Source of the DNA: Acanthornis magna
Taxonomy: Eukaryota; Chordata; Aves; Passeriformes; Acanthizidae
Assembly (NCBI GenBank): GCA_036785705.1
Contig: JAWUZG010000029.1
Coordinates: forward strand, 18,270,501 to 18,334,500
Reading direction: 5' to 3'
DNA: 64,000 nucleotides
The first letter of the stretch is position 1; each line of letters opens with the position of its first letter. The translations under genes were made by a program, and so were the position numbers. The notes under the pieces were generated by a model that saw only the letters and a list, made by a program, of their open reading frames with translations, made no database searches and had not been told where the DNA came from. Of this stretch, positions 23,245-32,229 are shown piece after piece.

Positions 23245-24340
23245 TGAATGAATGTTGAAGATCTCCAAAATAGTCACTGGCAAAGGTATCAGTAAAAACA
23301 GGTTTAATGTAAAAGAGAGCATGACAAAGTTTGTTGGCAAAGTTCATTCTACTACTTAATAGATGGTTAAGACATACCAAGGAAAAGTGAATAAAAATCC
23401 AGAGTCAATTAATTTAAACCAAAATAATCCCAAACTATCTATGTGGGGGCATGGGGGGAGGGGGAGGAAACAAAACAACAGAAAGGGTAAAGATAAAAAG
23501 GAATATGGCCTAAAGGCCCAACAGCATTTAAATTTAACAGTACTTAATCATAACAACATTTAACTTAAGCTTAACAGCACTTTAACAACATTTAATTTAT
23601 AACTTCAGTTAAACCATTTAACGAAGGATTCATATAAGGTTTATTATACCACAACAGTAACTTACCTAAGGCCTAACTTATAAATCGAAAGTACTTAAGA
23701 GTCTTGGAAAGCAGCATTTCTCCCACATTTGATATAGCATATGCATGTTTGCATGTACACAGACATAAAGAGTTTGTACAAGGTACCTGTTAAAAATTTC
23801 CCTTGAAGGTAATGAAATATTCACTTCAGATGCCTTTGCATCTTCTCAACAGGCAAAGGATTGAGCCTCAAGGAGTGGGAGTATCAGCCCAGGATCTGTC
23901 ATCATTTGGCAATCCTCTGAGTACAACAGCCTTGAGAGTTTGCTCCCTCTGAGAGGTATCACATTCACAGGGACTTTGCTGGTTGCAGCTGCTGCAGTCC
24001 AGGAGAGCTCAAAGGGTCTAATTTTGGACCAGTGCTTATAGGACTGCAAGGGAGTGAGCTTTAGTCATAACAGCATTTCATCCTGGCCACACTTCGGGTC
24101 AGAAACTTTGAAAGTTTGCGAACAAAAATATATTCCATTTAGGTTGTTATTTAGGCAAAAAGTTTCCAAGGCTGTTGATTAAAAAAAACCAGGAGCTCAC
24201 TAGACAGGACAAGTTCCTGAGAGCAGACAGTACTTATGATAAGCAAAAAGAAGAGGTCAACCCAGATACTGTTAAAGCTGAGGCCTAGCAGGCATTTTTC
24301 AGATCATAGCGAGGCCTAGGGGGAAACAGCTGCACCACCA
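23245..24340 (-). mobile_element. ~1.1-kb insertion in CR1, probable solo LTR
   Basis: Non-CR1 sequence splits one CR1 copy. It has TG- and CA-type ends at the CR1 junctions and, read on the minus strand, contains TTAAGT/TGTTAAA repeats (23640-23520) and an AATAAA at about 23645. Size and content fit a solo LTR in minus orientation. No clear target duplication was found, so exact edges are uncertain by several bases. Confidence 0.45.
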
Positions 24341-24341
24341 T

Positions 24342-24800
24342 AGTCCCATAGACTGATGTACATTCAGGTTCCCTGGGTGATCATGAAGCTGATCTTTGTT
24401 TACAGTGAGAGGGACTTTGCTCCCCCAATCCCCATCCTACTGTCCATCCACTTGGGAGGTGTGGGAAGAGAAGTTGCCATTGAAGACTGAGACAAAGAAG
24501 TTGAGTATCTCAGCCTTCTCATTCATTGTTACCAATTTTCCAGCATTGTTTATCGGGGGGAAGGATTGGGGTCTACACCTTCACTTTTCTTCCTTTTCTG
24601 GTTAACATACCTTTAGAAGCCCTTCCTGTTGTTCTTTGCATTCCATGATAGATTCAGTAACAGCTTAGCCTTGGCCTTCATCCCATCCCTACTCAACTGT
24701 GCTTCATCTCAATACTCTTCCCAGGTCACCTGTTCTAGCCTCAATTGTCTATGCATTTGCTTCTTTCCCTTTAGTTCAGACTGTGGATGATCAGTCCAGA
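24342..24800 (-). mobile_element. CR1 LINE ORF2 fragment, right part of split copy
   Basis: CR1 resumes with AGTCCCATAGACTGATGTACA and continues through GTTGCCATTGAAGACTGAG, GAGTATCTCAGCCTTCTC and ATACCTTTAGAAGCCCTTCC-type blocks, all antisense. The 22955-23243 piece continues colinearly into this one, which supports a single original copy. Confidence 0.85.
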
Positions 24801-25193
24801 TTTTAATTTGTGAATTTAAAGATCAAACTTGCACAAATGTGCTTGCATTTGTAGTGTTTGTTCCTCTTCTTCCCCATATGATGTAGATAACAAATATTGA
24901 TGTACATTTATCAGTATTAACGTGATTCAAGAGACGTACAAAACATGCTAATATTTAGAAATGGTGTAGTAGCTTTCATGGCATCTTTTGCAGTTTACAA
25001 GTGTTTTCTGGACTGGAGATTGGAAAGAAGTTGTGTGGTTTACATCCAAGCCCACAGAAAACCAGCCGTGGAGTCTTCAGGAGAAAGCAGAACTTAACTT
25101 CAACATTTATTACTAATTACAAAATATTCTTTCAATAATGGCGAACCTAGAAGCCCTAGAGTTTCAGAAAGTTACTGAAGGCTTCTGAAAATG
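24801..25193. other. Unassigned left flank of ERV-B
   Basis: About 390 bp with no recognised gene or repeat. It ends in GGAGCCAC, the left target duplication of the ERV-B provirus. Confidence 0.5.
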
Positions 25194-25201
25194 GGAGCCA
25201 C

Positions 25202-25492
25202 TGTTGGCTCTGATTCTCTGATATTCATGGAGATTTGCAGAAGCTCGCAGGGAAGTCAGGCAGGCAGCACACAAGATGGCAAAAAGAGAAACTTTATTTA
25301 CAAAACCTTCTTTATATATTCATTAATAATCTAATAATTATTGGTTGACAGTTTTTCCACCCCCTATAATGATTGGCTGGAACCCTAGAGCATCCAGTAC
25401 CAAAACACAGAGATTAAAAAAGCACAAGAATGCAACTTATCTTTATTCTCCATGAGAAAGAAGAGAAAGATTTTTAAAACAGTGCAACCACA
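25202..25492 (-). mobile_element. ERV-B 3' LTR
   Basis: 291 bp, TG...CA ends. On the minus strand, U3 starts TGTGGTTGCACTG at 25492. TATATAAA lies at 25311-25318 and AATAAA at 25293-25298, which implies a very short R, followed by about 90 bp of U5. It differs from the 5' LTR at two sites (plus-strand positions 25441 C versus T, and 25489 C versus T). Confidence 0.95.
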
Positions 25493-25506
25493 ATTCCCCC
25501 TTTTTG
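25493..25506 (-). promoter_or_regulatory. ERV-B polypurine tract
   Basis: Minus-strand CAAAAAGGGGGAAT directly abuts the start of the 3' LTR (TGTGG). This is the expected location of the plus-strand DNA primer in retroviral reverse transcription. Confidence 0.9.
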
Positions 25507-25925
25507 TTTTAAGAAAGAAAAGCAAAAACAAAGGTATTGCTTGTAGTCCCCTGTTAGTTACCTAAGAAGGGAGAATGAGCTCAGCATGAAGGATCTACTT
25601 GGCCGTGGCCAGCTACCAAGAAGATCCCGAATTAAAATACTGGTAAGGGGTCTGCCAGTGGTGGCCAGCCACTGACAGGGCCCAAAACAGCTGCTGATTG
25701 AAGGTGGACAGAGAGATTTCAAGCCATGCCATAGCTGATACATCTATCAAAACCTAATTCTATTGAAAGTTCTTGTTTTCTGACTCCATAATAAGGAAAG
25801 GTAAAATTCAGTCTCTGCTTTTGGTAGAGATGGCATCAGGCAGATGGCAGAAGGACCATCTGCCTGATGGTCAGTGTCTTGGTCATTGTTTTGAAGTTGC
25901 CGGTTCTGCTTCTGAAGTCACAGAT
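25507..25925. other. Short spacer where env would be expected
   Basis: About 420 bp between the end of integrase and the PPT. No signal peptide, cleavage motif or membrane segment is visible on the minus strand in any long frame, so env is absent and not merely mutated. Confidence 0.65.
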
Positions 25926-26203
25926 CAGGACGAACTCATCTTGCAGGCAGCCACTGCACTCCAGTATCTGTAGAAACGCAAGCATACCCACGGTCCCAAG
26001 TAATAAGCTCATGTGGGCCTTCCCAGGCGTTAATAAGTAGGTTTCAAATCCAAACCTTCCCCCGGGGCAAGTGCGACTCGGCTGATGACTGCAATGAGAG
26101 AAAATGGTTCAAAATGACAGGATTATTCGAATTTGGCAGCACTGTGAGATGATTAATTGTGTACAAAGTCTTTTCCAGTCAGCTCTGTGGTGATTCCCCA
26201 TGC

Positions 26204-26221
26204 ATTCCCCCTTTTTGTTTT
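26204..26221 (-). promoter_or_regulatory. Internal polypurine tract copy in integrase region
   Basis: The plus-strand word ATTCCCCCTTTTTGTTTT here is identical over 18 bases to the true PPT segment at 25493-25510. In the integrase frame it encodes a Lys/Gln/Gly-rich stretch after the catalytic Glu. It could act as a second priming site, as central PPTs do in some retroviruses, or be a coding coincidence. Confidence 0.5.
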
Positions 26222-28501
26222 TCCAGAACGCGCTTCAGATACCATGCGCACGTTCCACGATCGCGTGACCAGTTGGGGAATGTGGAATACCAAATTTATG
26301 GTCCACACCCCATAGGTGCAAGAACTGCTGCATCTTCTGTGAGGCGTAGGCAGGGCCATTGTCGGTTTTCACCGCAGATGGCACGCCCAGGACCGAGAAG
26401 GCCAATTTCCAATGGGCAATGACATCACAACCCTTTTCTGCAGTGTGAGCAGATGCCCACGTGGCTAAGGAGAAGGTGTCAATAGACACGTGCACATACT
26501 TAAATTGGCCAAATTCAGGGATGTGTGTCACATCCGTCTGCCAAAGCTGCAAGGCCTTTAGGCCTCTGGGGTTTACCCCTGATGGCAGAGGTGCAGCGAG
26601 TCCATGGCAATCAGCACAAGCGCTGACAATGTCACGAGCCTCAGTTGGCGTCAATTGGAACTGCTTCTGCAGAGTATGTGCACTCTGGTGGAAGAAATCA
26701 TGGGAAGCTTTGGCTTGTGCAATTTTGTCCGGCTGAGGCGCCATCCATGCAGGATTGGCTAGCATATCAGCCCTGGCATTGCCTTCTGTTATAAAACCTG
26801 GCAATTTGGTGTGGCTTCGAATGTGCAAAATGTAATATGGATGTGTTCGAGCTTGAATTGCATTCCACAAAGCTTGCAATAATGAAAACAGAGCCGCATT
26901 ATTGACTTCCTTTAGAAGTGAACAATCTAGACGTTTGGTTATATCTGCTACATAAGCAGAATCTGTGACCAAATTCAAAGGCACCTGAGAGAACCGCTGA
27001 AAGGCCAAGGCAACTGCCTTCAGTTCAACCAGTTGGGCAGAGCCTGACTCATGGCTTTTCAGCACCTGCCACTCGGATCCCTCCTTTCAGGTAACAATGG
27101 CTTTTCCTGTTTTCCCAGAACCATCCGTAAAAACGGTGGGTCCCTGCACTGGCACCTGACTGTTCTTTGGTTGCAAGGCAAGGCTGGTTGAATTTGCCAA
27201 TTGTAATAATTTGTGACTGGCCAGATGATAAGCAATCTGCCCTGAAAAGTTTTGCAATGCACTTTGCAAAGGAGCGCTGTTAGCAAGGCTCCATTCAAAG
27301 TTGTCCCACGTTATTGGAACAACAATTGTTGCAGGATCTGCAGCCATCAACTGCAAACATCAGTGACGGCATTTGATTATCAAACAAGTGATCAATTTGA
27401 ACAGCGTGGGTGCTGTCTTTTTTGGCTGATGGGGCAGAAAGACCCATTCCAGAACGTGCAGAGGGTCGGCCCATTGTTTGTTCCATTGGCCGATGATACC
27501 TGTGGGATGGAGGTCTGGAGCAGTAATAAAAACAGTGATATCAACAGAGGGATCTACTCGATAAACCTGACGAGCAGAAACAGCTTGTTGCACCTCATTC
27601 AGCACTCGTCGCGCCTCCGGGGTCAATTTTCAGGGTGAATTCAGATCAGGGTCCCCCTTTAAAATATTAAAGAGCCAGGAGAGTTGTGTGGCGGTCAGTC
27701 CTAAATAAGGATGTAACCAATTAATAGTACCAAGCAATTTCTGGGCATCATTCAGAGTTTTGATAGTGTCTGAAAATTGCACCTCTTGGTGTTGTATAGT
27801 TTGATCCAAAATTTTGACTCCCAAATATTTCCAAGGAGGCTGTTGTTGAACCTTGTCTGGGGCCACTTGCAACCCATGGGAATGCAGGGCAGCAAGCAGT
27901 CGAGGCTGTAACCTCTGCAACTCATCCTGGGTGGATGCTGCCACCAGGATATCGTCCATATAATGGTAGCAGAGTGCCTCAGGAAACTGCTCGCAGTCTC
28001 CAGACAAAGCCTGAGCGACATACCATTGACAGATTGTCAGGCTATTTTTCATGCCCTGAGGTAACACTTTCCATTGAAACCTCTTTACAGGCTCAGCATT
28101 GTTAATTGCAGGCACTGTAAAGGCAAATTTTGGTCTGTCATTGGGGTGCAAAGGAATTGTGAAAAAACAATCCTTCAAATCAATGATCAGGATTTCCCAC
28201 TTTGTGGGCGGGGCATTCCAGGCTGTAATGCGCCCATAGTCTCCATCACTGCATTAACTTTGTGAAGATCTTACAACAATCTCCACTTCCCCGATTTTTT
28301 TCCGAATTACGAACATGGGAGTATTCCAGGGACTAGTAGAAGGCTCAATGTGTCCCTGTTGCAATTGTTCCTGAACCAGCTGACAAAGGGCGACTAATTT
28401 TTCTTTGGGCAAGGGCCACTCTGGTTCCCATACGGGTGTTTCAGTTAGCCATCGCAAGGATAGCGTGTGGTATGGTGCGCCCTTGCGCACAGTGACCCCT
28501 A

Positions 28502-29338
28502 TTAAAAATTTGTTCCAATCCGGACTCCCCATGCCGCCAACATGTCCCTCCCCCAAAGGTTAATTGGGGCTGAAGTAACATAGGGCTGGATTACAGCTGT
28601 GCGACCCTCTGGGTCTTTCACCAACACAGGCCGTTTGCTCAGGTGGCTCCATGTGGTTCCTCCTAGTCCCGCAATGGCTGATCCCACAGGGGCTAGAGGC
28701 CATGTAGAAGGCCATGAAGAGGAGGAAAGAATTGTTACATTGGCACCTGTGTCAATCAAACCTCAAAGTTGAATTCGACGTGGGTGGGCTTTTGGCAGGA
28801 TCAGAGTGCACGTCAGCTGTGGTCTCTGATTCGAGATGTCTGCAGCCCAGCAGATCTGCGGAAGTTCTGGAAATTCAGTGCTGATGCTTCTGCATACTTG
28901 CTGCTCTGCTCTGGGAACAGAAGACTCAAAAGGCACCAAGTGAGCAATGGGGGTTTTCTCAGGGATTGTGACAGGACGACTTGGTGTGGAAACCATAGCA
29001 TGAATCTGGCCTGTAAAATCCCCATCTATAACTTCTGAATGAACAAAGATTCCTTGGTGGGTGACCTCAGGTCTCCCCACCAGGAGAGCACCATACCCTT
29101 GGCTTAGGGGTTCGTGCGCATCCAGGGGGACTCTGTGAATATTACCAGAGTCTAGGACGACTGTCCTGGCTCTGTAGACGTCGACCCAGGCTGACCCTTG
29201 GGTGCCATTTCCACACTGGCCGGATGGGCCAGTGCTGGCGACGTTGGCCTGGGCTGGCCCTTGGGTGCCACACTGACTAGATAAGCCGGTGTTTGCAGCC
29301 TGTTTTGGGGGAATGTTCGGGACGGAGGGCAATTCCCC
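28502..29338 (-). pseudogene. pro: ERV-B dUTPase-like domain and protease
   Basis: One frame carries a dUTPase-like domain (29332-28763), a single TGA (28760-28762), then protease (28759-28502). The dUTPase-like part shows a motif-3-type VIDGDFTGQI at residues 101-110 and a motif-4-type segment TIPEKTPIAHLVPF. Typical motifs 1, 2 and 5 are not evident, so nucleotide hydrolysis is doubtful. Its amino end contains a duplicated Gly/Thr/Gln block (residues about 18-50). Protease has the intact active site IDTGANVTIL at its start and LWGRDML near its end, and its length (about 85 codons) is normal for a retroviral protease domain. Pol is reached by a -1 frameshift at the end of this frame. The order dUTPase-protease is typical of betaretroviruses. 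Confidence 0.9.
28505..28511 (-). promoter_or_regulatory. -1 ribosomal frameshift heptamer (pro to pol)
   Basis: Minus-strand A_AAT_TTT, in correct phase with the protease frame (ACA AAT TTT), is followed at once by the TAA that ends the frame. A -1 slip enters the pol frame exactly (reading KFLIGV onward). X_XXY_YYZ geometry holds. No downstream pseudoknot was modelled. Confidence 0.8.
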
Positions 29339-31753
29339 CTTTTTGCACCTCCCTTTCCATTTCCCAACAAAGGCCGGCTGTCTACATGGTATTTAGATCT
29401 GCAATAATCTGCACAATACCCTGGTCTACCACACCTCTTGCACTGGGGAATCGCAGTCCCAGCATTTCCCTTTTTCTGTGATTTAGGTCATCTTTGTCTG
29501 TTCCCAGCCTTGGACTGCCTTTGCCCACTGTCAGGGTTTGCCTGAGCAGGTGACAGAAATGTAGCCAAAGCAGGCTTCTTTGAGCTCCGTGGTGCCACCT
29601 GGTAGCAGGCCTCTACCATGTCTACGGTGGAGAAATCGCCTTGCAGTGCACCTATAATTCATTTGCAGTCTTTGTTGGCATTGTCTTTTGCCAGCTGTTT
29701 GCACAGCACCTGTCTCAAGGGATCATCCTCCACTTGTTTTTCCAAGGCAGCCGCTAGCCTTTTGATGAAGGATAGAAAAGGCTCAGATGACCCCGGTATA
29801 TCTTAGAATATTGCTCTTTTTGCTCTGCCATGTTGATTGTTTTAAGAAGAGCACCTATGCCTAATTTTTGCGCCTGTTCCAACAGTTGGGGATCCCATCT
29901 GGCTTGCAGGTCAGGATTGTCGTGGGGTTTAAGTCCCATCAGAACATCCAATCCAGCTCCATGCCTAGGGTTAGCAAGAGGCAAATGCATGTTTTCATCT
30001 GCGGCCTTTTGAGCCAATTTCCTCCAATTATTCTAAAAAACTATAAATTGCACAGGTTGGAGCAGAACTTGGCCCAAGTGCCTAATGTCAAAGGGTGCCA
30101 ACAGATCAGTATTCAGTACGCTAAGAACTTGCATAACTTCAGGAGACCCAAGCCCATACTGTGCTGCCTTAGTTTGTAAATCCTGGACCACTTTCCAAGC
30201 TATAACTTGGTGGTTATCCAGTTGGCCTGAGTTTGGGGCTGCTTTGAACACTGGAAAGGCCTGAATATTCCCTTGCAGGGCGTTACTATCACCCTGAGCC
30301 ACTGGCCCATCTTCTGAAGGCACTGCATCTGCCACCTGAGTTTCCATTGCCTCTGGTAGGGGTTGGGGCATGCCCATTCTTTCTAATAGATTCCAATCCC
30401 CCACCTGCAAAGCTCCCAACTTGACACAGTCCCAATATCTTCTCGGGTTTCAGGCTCTTAATGTGCTGGAGTACTCCTGGCTTATCCAGGGACGGGTCTG
30501 TAACAGACGCTTTCTTCTCCTTTTTGTGACTTCTCCCTTTCTCCCACATACCGAGGAGCCGTCTGCCTCGGTGTCAGAATCGTCCATTCGAGCCTCACCT
30601 GCCGTCCCTATCACAAAAGATGGGATTTCAGCATATACGGGTGTTGGGCTGGGAGAGAAGGCTTCCACAGAGGCCAGGCTGGGGGCCGAAGAGGACAGCG
30701 GGGGTGACTTCCATTTCCTCTGACTGAGCAGAATGAAGCGAGTGCAGAGGTGCCACCAAGTCCGTTGTTACTATGGTAACTACGTTGGCCTGCGCAGAAG
30801 GATACGGGAGTGTCGCCTCCTCTGCTCTCAGATTCCTGGGTTCAGACAAACACTGAGCAACGGCTGACTGCCTAGAGACATCGAGCGGGGCTAGGAGCGT
30901 GTCAGAGACCATTCCGAGTTTCTGAAAGATGCGATCCAGGGGCCCGAGCTGTACGGCCGGCCCCTCCGCAGTCACTGCCACTGCCGGCACCACTGCAGGC
31001 CCGGGGCCTGCTGCCGCCGCTGCTGCCGCGGTGGGGGGAGCCGCCGGCACAGGCTGGAGCGGCGCGGGTTGGCGGGGGAGTTGTCGGCATGAGCTGGAGC
31101 GGCGCGGGGCCGGCTGCTGCTTCTTCCCTTGCAGCCGCCGCGGTGACGTCACCCACCCACGCCGACAAAGGATCAAGCCAGGAGGCGCGGGGCCTCCCAA
31201 CCCCCACCCGCGGCGGCACGGGGCGGGGGGGCATCCGAGCCATGCCGGCCCCAGAGGCCGCTCCGGCGGCTTCGGCCCGGCATTTTTGCTCCAAGTGTTC
31301 AGCCAAGACCTCCTCTGGCATTGGATAGGTACGGGGCTTGTAATTCAGCGGATATATATATTTTTGCTCAGTGCTTCTGCGTGTTTCAGGGGAAAGGCGG
31401 GGCTGCCCGGGCCAATGCGCACGGGAAGGAGCCCGCGATTCCAGATATGAATGAGAGTCCTTTTTGCCAAAATCCAAGCCTTCCTCCCGTAATAAATCAG
31501 GGATTTGTTGCGAAGTGTAACACAGGCGTATAATTTTAAAATTTCCAAAGGAAATCTAAAACCACAATTCGTACCCGAGAGAAAGCCACGCCTCAAAGGT
31601 CGGAACTGCTTGTGAAACATCGGGGTATCCTTTTCGCTCAAACCATATTAATAAATCTCCGAGCAGTTTGTCAGAGACTTTAGCTCGGACAGGGGCCCAT
31701 GGGTATTGGTGGGACGGGGAGGGTGCCCCAGAGTTCTCAGTTGCATTCTCCAT
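29152..31753 (-). pseudogene. gag: ERV-B gag (broken)
   Basis: Likely start is the ATG at 31753 (MENATENSG), downstream of the PBS. The upstream in-frame start overlaps the PBS and is rejected. Segments: matrix-like (31753-31556); a Pro/Ala/Gly-rich, very GC-rich linker (31477-30628, in two frames); a charged Lys/Arg stretch (about 30540); capsid (30419-29754: VIAWKVVQDLQ, GLGSPEVMQVLSVL, ADENMHLPLANPRHG); a major-homology-type segment (SSEPFLSFIKRL, about 29790-29750); and one zinc knuckle (29443-29402) in which the His position of CCHC is Tyr (CKRCGRPGYCADYC). At least four frame changes and two TGA stops (about 29665 and 29490) break it. The gag frame overlaps the start of the dUTPase frame by about 180 nt, implying a -1 shift there, but no canonical heptamer was found. 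Confidence 0.88.
29330..29345 (-). promoter_or_regulatory. Third PPT-like 16-mer at the gag/pro overlap
   Basis: Plus-strand CAATTCCCCCTTTTTG is identical over 16 bases to the PPT/LTR junction at 25491-25506. It lies where the gag and dUTPase-protease frames overlap and is A-rich, so it may also contribute to gag-pro frameshifting. Confidence 0.5.
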
Positions 31754-31824
31754 TATGTCCCCGCGACCCCGGGAGGGTGGGAGGGGAAGAAGGTGGGTAG
31801 GGAGGGCTTCTCCTACCTTCAAAG

Positions 31825-31842
31825 GACGCGTCAGTTTCACCA
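31825..31842 (-). promoter_or_regulatory. ERV-B primer-binding site
   Basis: Minus-strand TGGTGAAACTGACGCGTC, two bases (AT) inside the 5' LTR end. The first six bases and the GACG core agree with a tRNA-Trp-type PBS as used by avian alpharetroviruses, but there are several mismatches, so the primer assignment is tentative. Confidence 0.65.
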
Positions 31843-31844
31843 AT

Positions 31845-32135
31845 TGTTGGCTCTGATTCTCTGATATTCATGGAGATTTGCAGAAGCTCGCAGGGAAGTC
31901 AGGCAGGCAGCACACAAGATGGCAAAAAGAGAAACTTTATTTACAAAACCTTCTTTATATATTCATTAATAATCTAATAATTATTGGTTGACAGTTTTTC
32001 CACCCCCTATAATGATTGGCTGGAACCCTAGAGCATCCAGTACCAAAACACAGAGATTAAAAAAGCACAAGAATGCAACTTATTTTTATTCTCCATGAGA
32101 AAGAAGAGAAAGATTTTTAAAACAGTGCAACTACA
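31845..32135 (-). mobile_element. ERV-B 5' LTR
   Basis: 291 bp, same length as the 3' LTR and differing from it at two sites, both C/T on the plus strand. TG...CA ends. TATATAAA and AATAAA are in the same positions as in the 3' copy. The right edge is followed directly by the duplicated flank GGAGCCAC. Confidence 0.95.
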
Positions 32136-32229
32136 GGAGCCACTGTAACTGCATGTGAATATGGAGAGAGGAAGCTTCTCAATGAATTTGCATTGATCAA
32201 GTAAAGGGCTAGAAAGCTGGGGTACTTTT

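Larger units (their letters stand above)
25926..28556 (-). pseudogene. pol: ERV-B pol: RT, RNase H, integrase (broken)
   Basis: Pol of ERV-B in order. RT fingers are at 28556-28254 ([21 protein letters not shown]). RT palm is at 28178-27632 with LKDCFF, LPQGM and YMDD (27962-27951), then the thumb (GTINWLHPYLGLT). The connection runs to 27360. RNase H has TDGSG (about 27110), LVTDSAY and the terminal GNARAD. Integrase carries an HX3H/CX2C zinc site (residues 126, 130, 150, 153 of the 27065-26235 frame) and catalytic Asp178, Asp235 and Glu271, the DX35E spacing. The C-terminal domain (HELITWDRGYACVSTDTGVQW) is at about 26030-25940. Breaks: frameshifts near 28290 and 28195, a TAA in between, in-frame TGA codons at 27630, 27360 and 27087, and a 1-nt shift near 26240. 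Catalytic residues are all still present, so decay is light. Confidence 0.93.
25194..32143 (-). mobile_element. ERV-B: env-less class II-like provirus with near-identical LTRs
   Basis: Full-length minus-strand provirus: 5' LTR (31845-32135), PBS, gag, dUTPase-like plus protease frame, pol, PPT and 3' LTR (25202-25492). The duplicated flank GGAGCCAC lies at 25194-25201 and 32136-32143. The three-frame organisation (gag / dUTPase-PR / pol), with a dUTPase-like domain between gag and protease, is betaretrovirus-like. The 291-bp LTR with its poly(A) signal only about 13 bases from the TATA is more alpharetrovirus-like. Only about 420 bp separate the integrase end from the PPT, with no env frame. 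LTRs differ at two positions, pointing to a recent insertion, while gag and pol are broken by stops and frameshifts, so the copy cannot encode working proteins as given. Confidence 0.95.

Noticed and set aside
30880..31330. Very GC- and CpG-rich stretch that looks like a CpG-island promoter
   Set aside because: It lies inside the ERV-B gag linker, and its minus-strand frames encode a Pro/Ala/Gly-rich segment between matrix and capsid. Composition is explained by coding sequence of the provirus.
31754..31843. Upstream in-frame start for ERV-B gag at 31843
   Set aside because: It overlaps the PBS and LTR boundary. The ATG at 31753 is the first plausible start after the leader.
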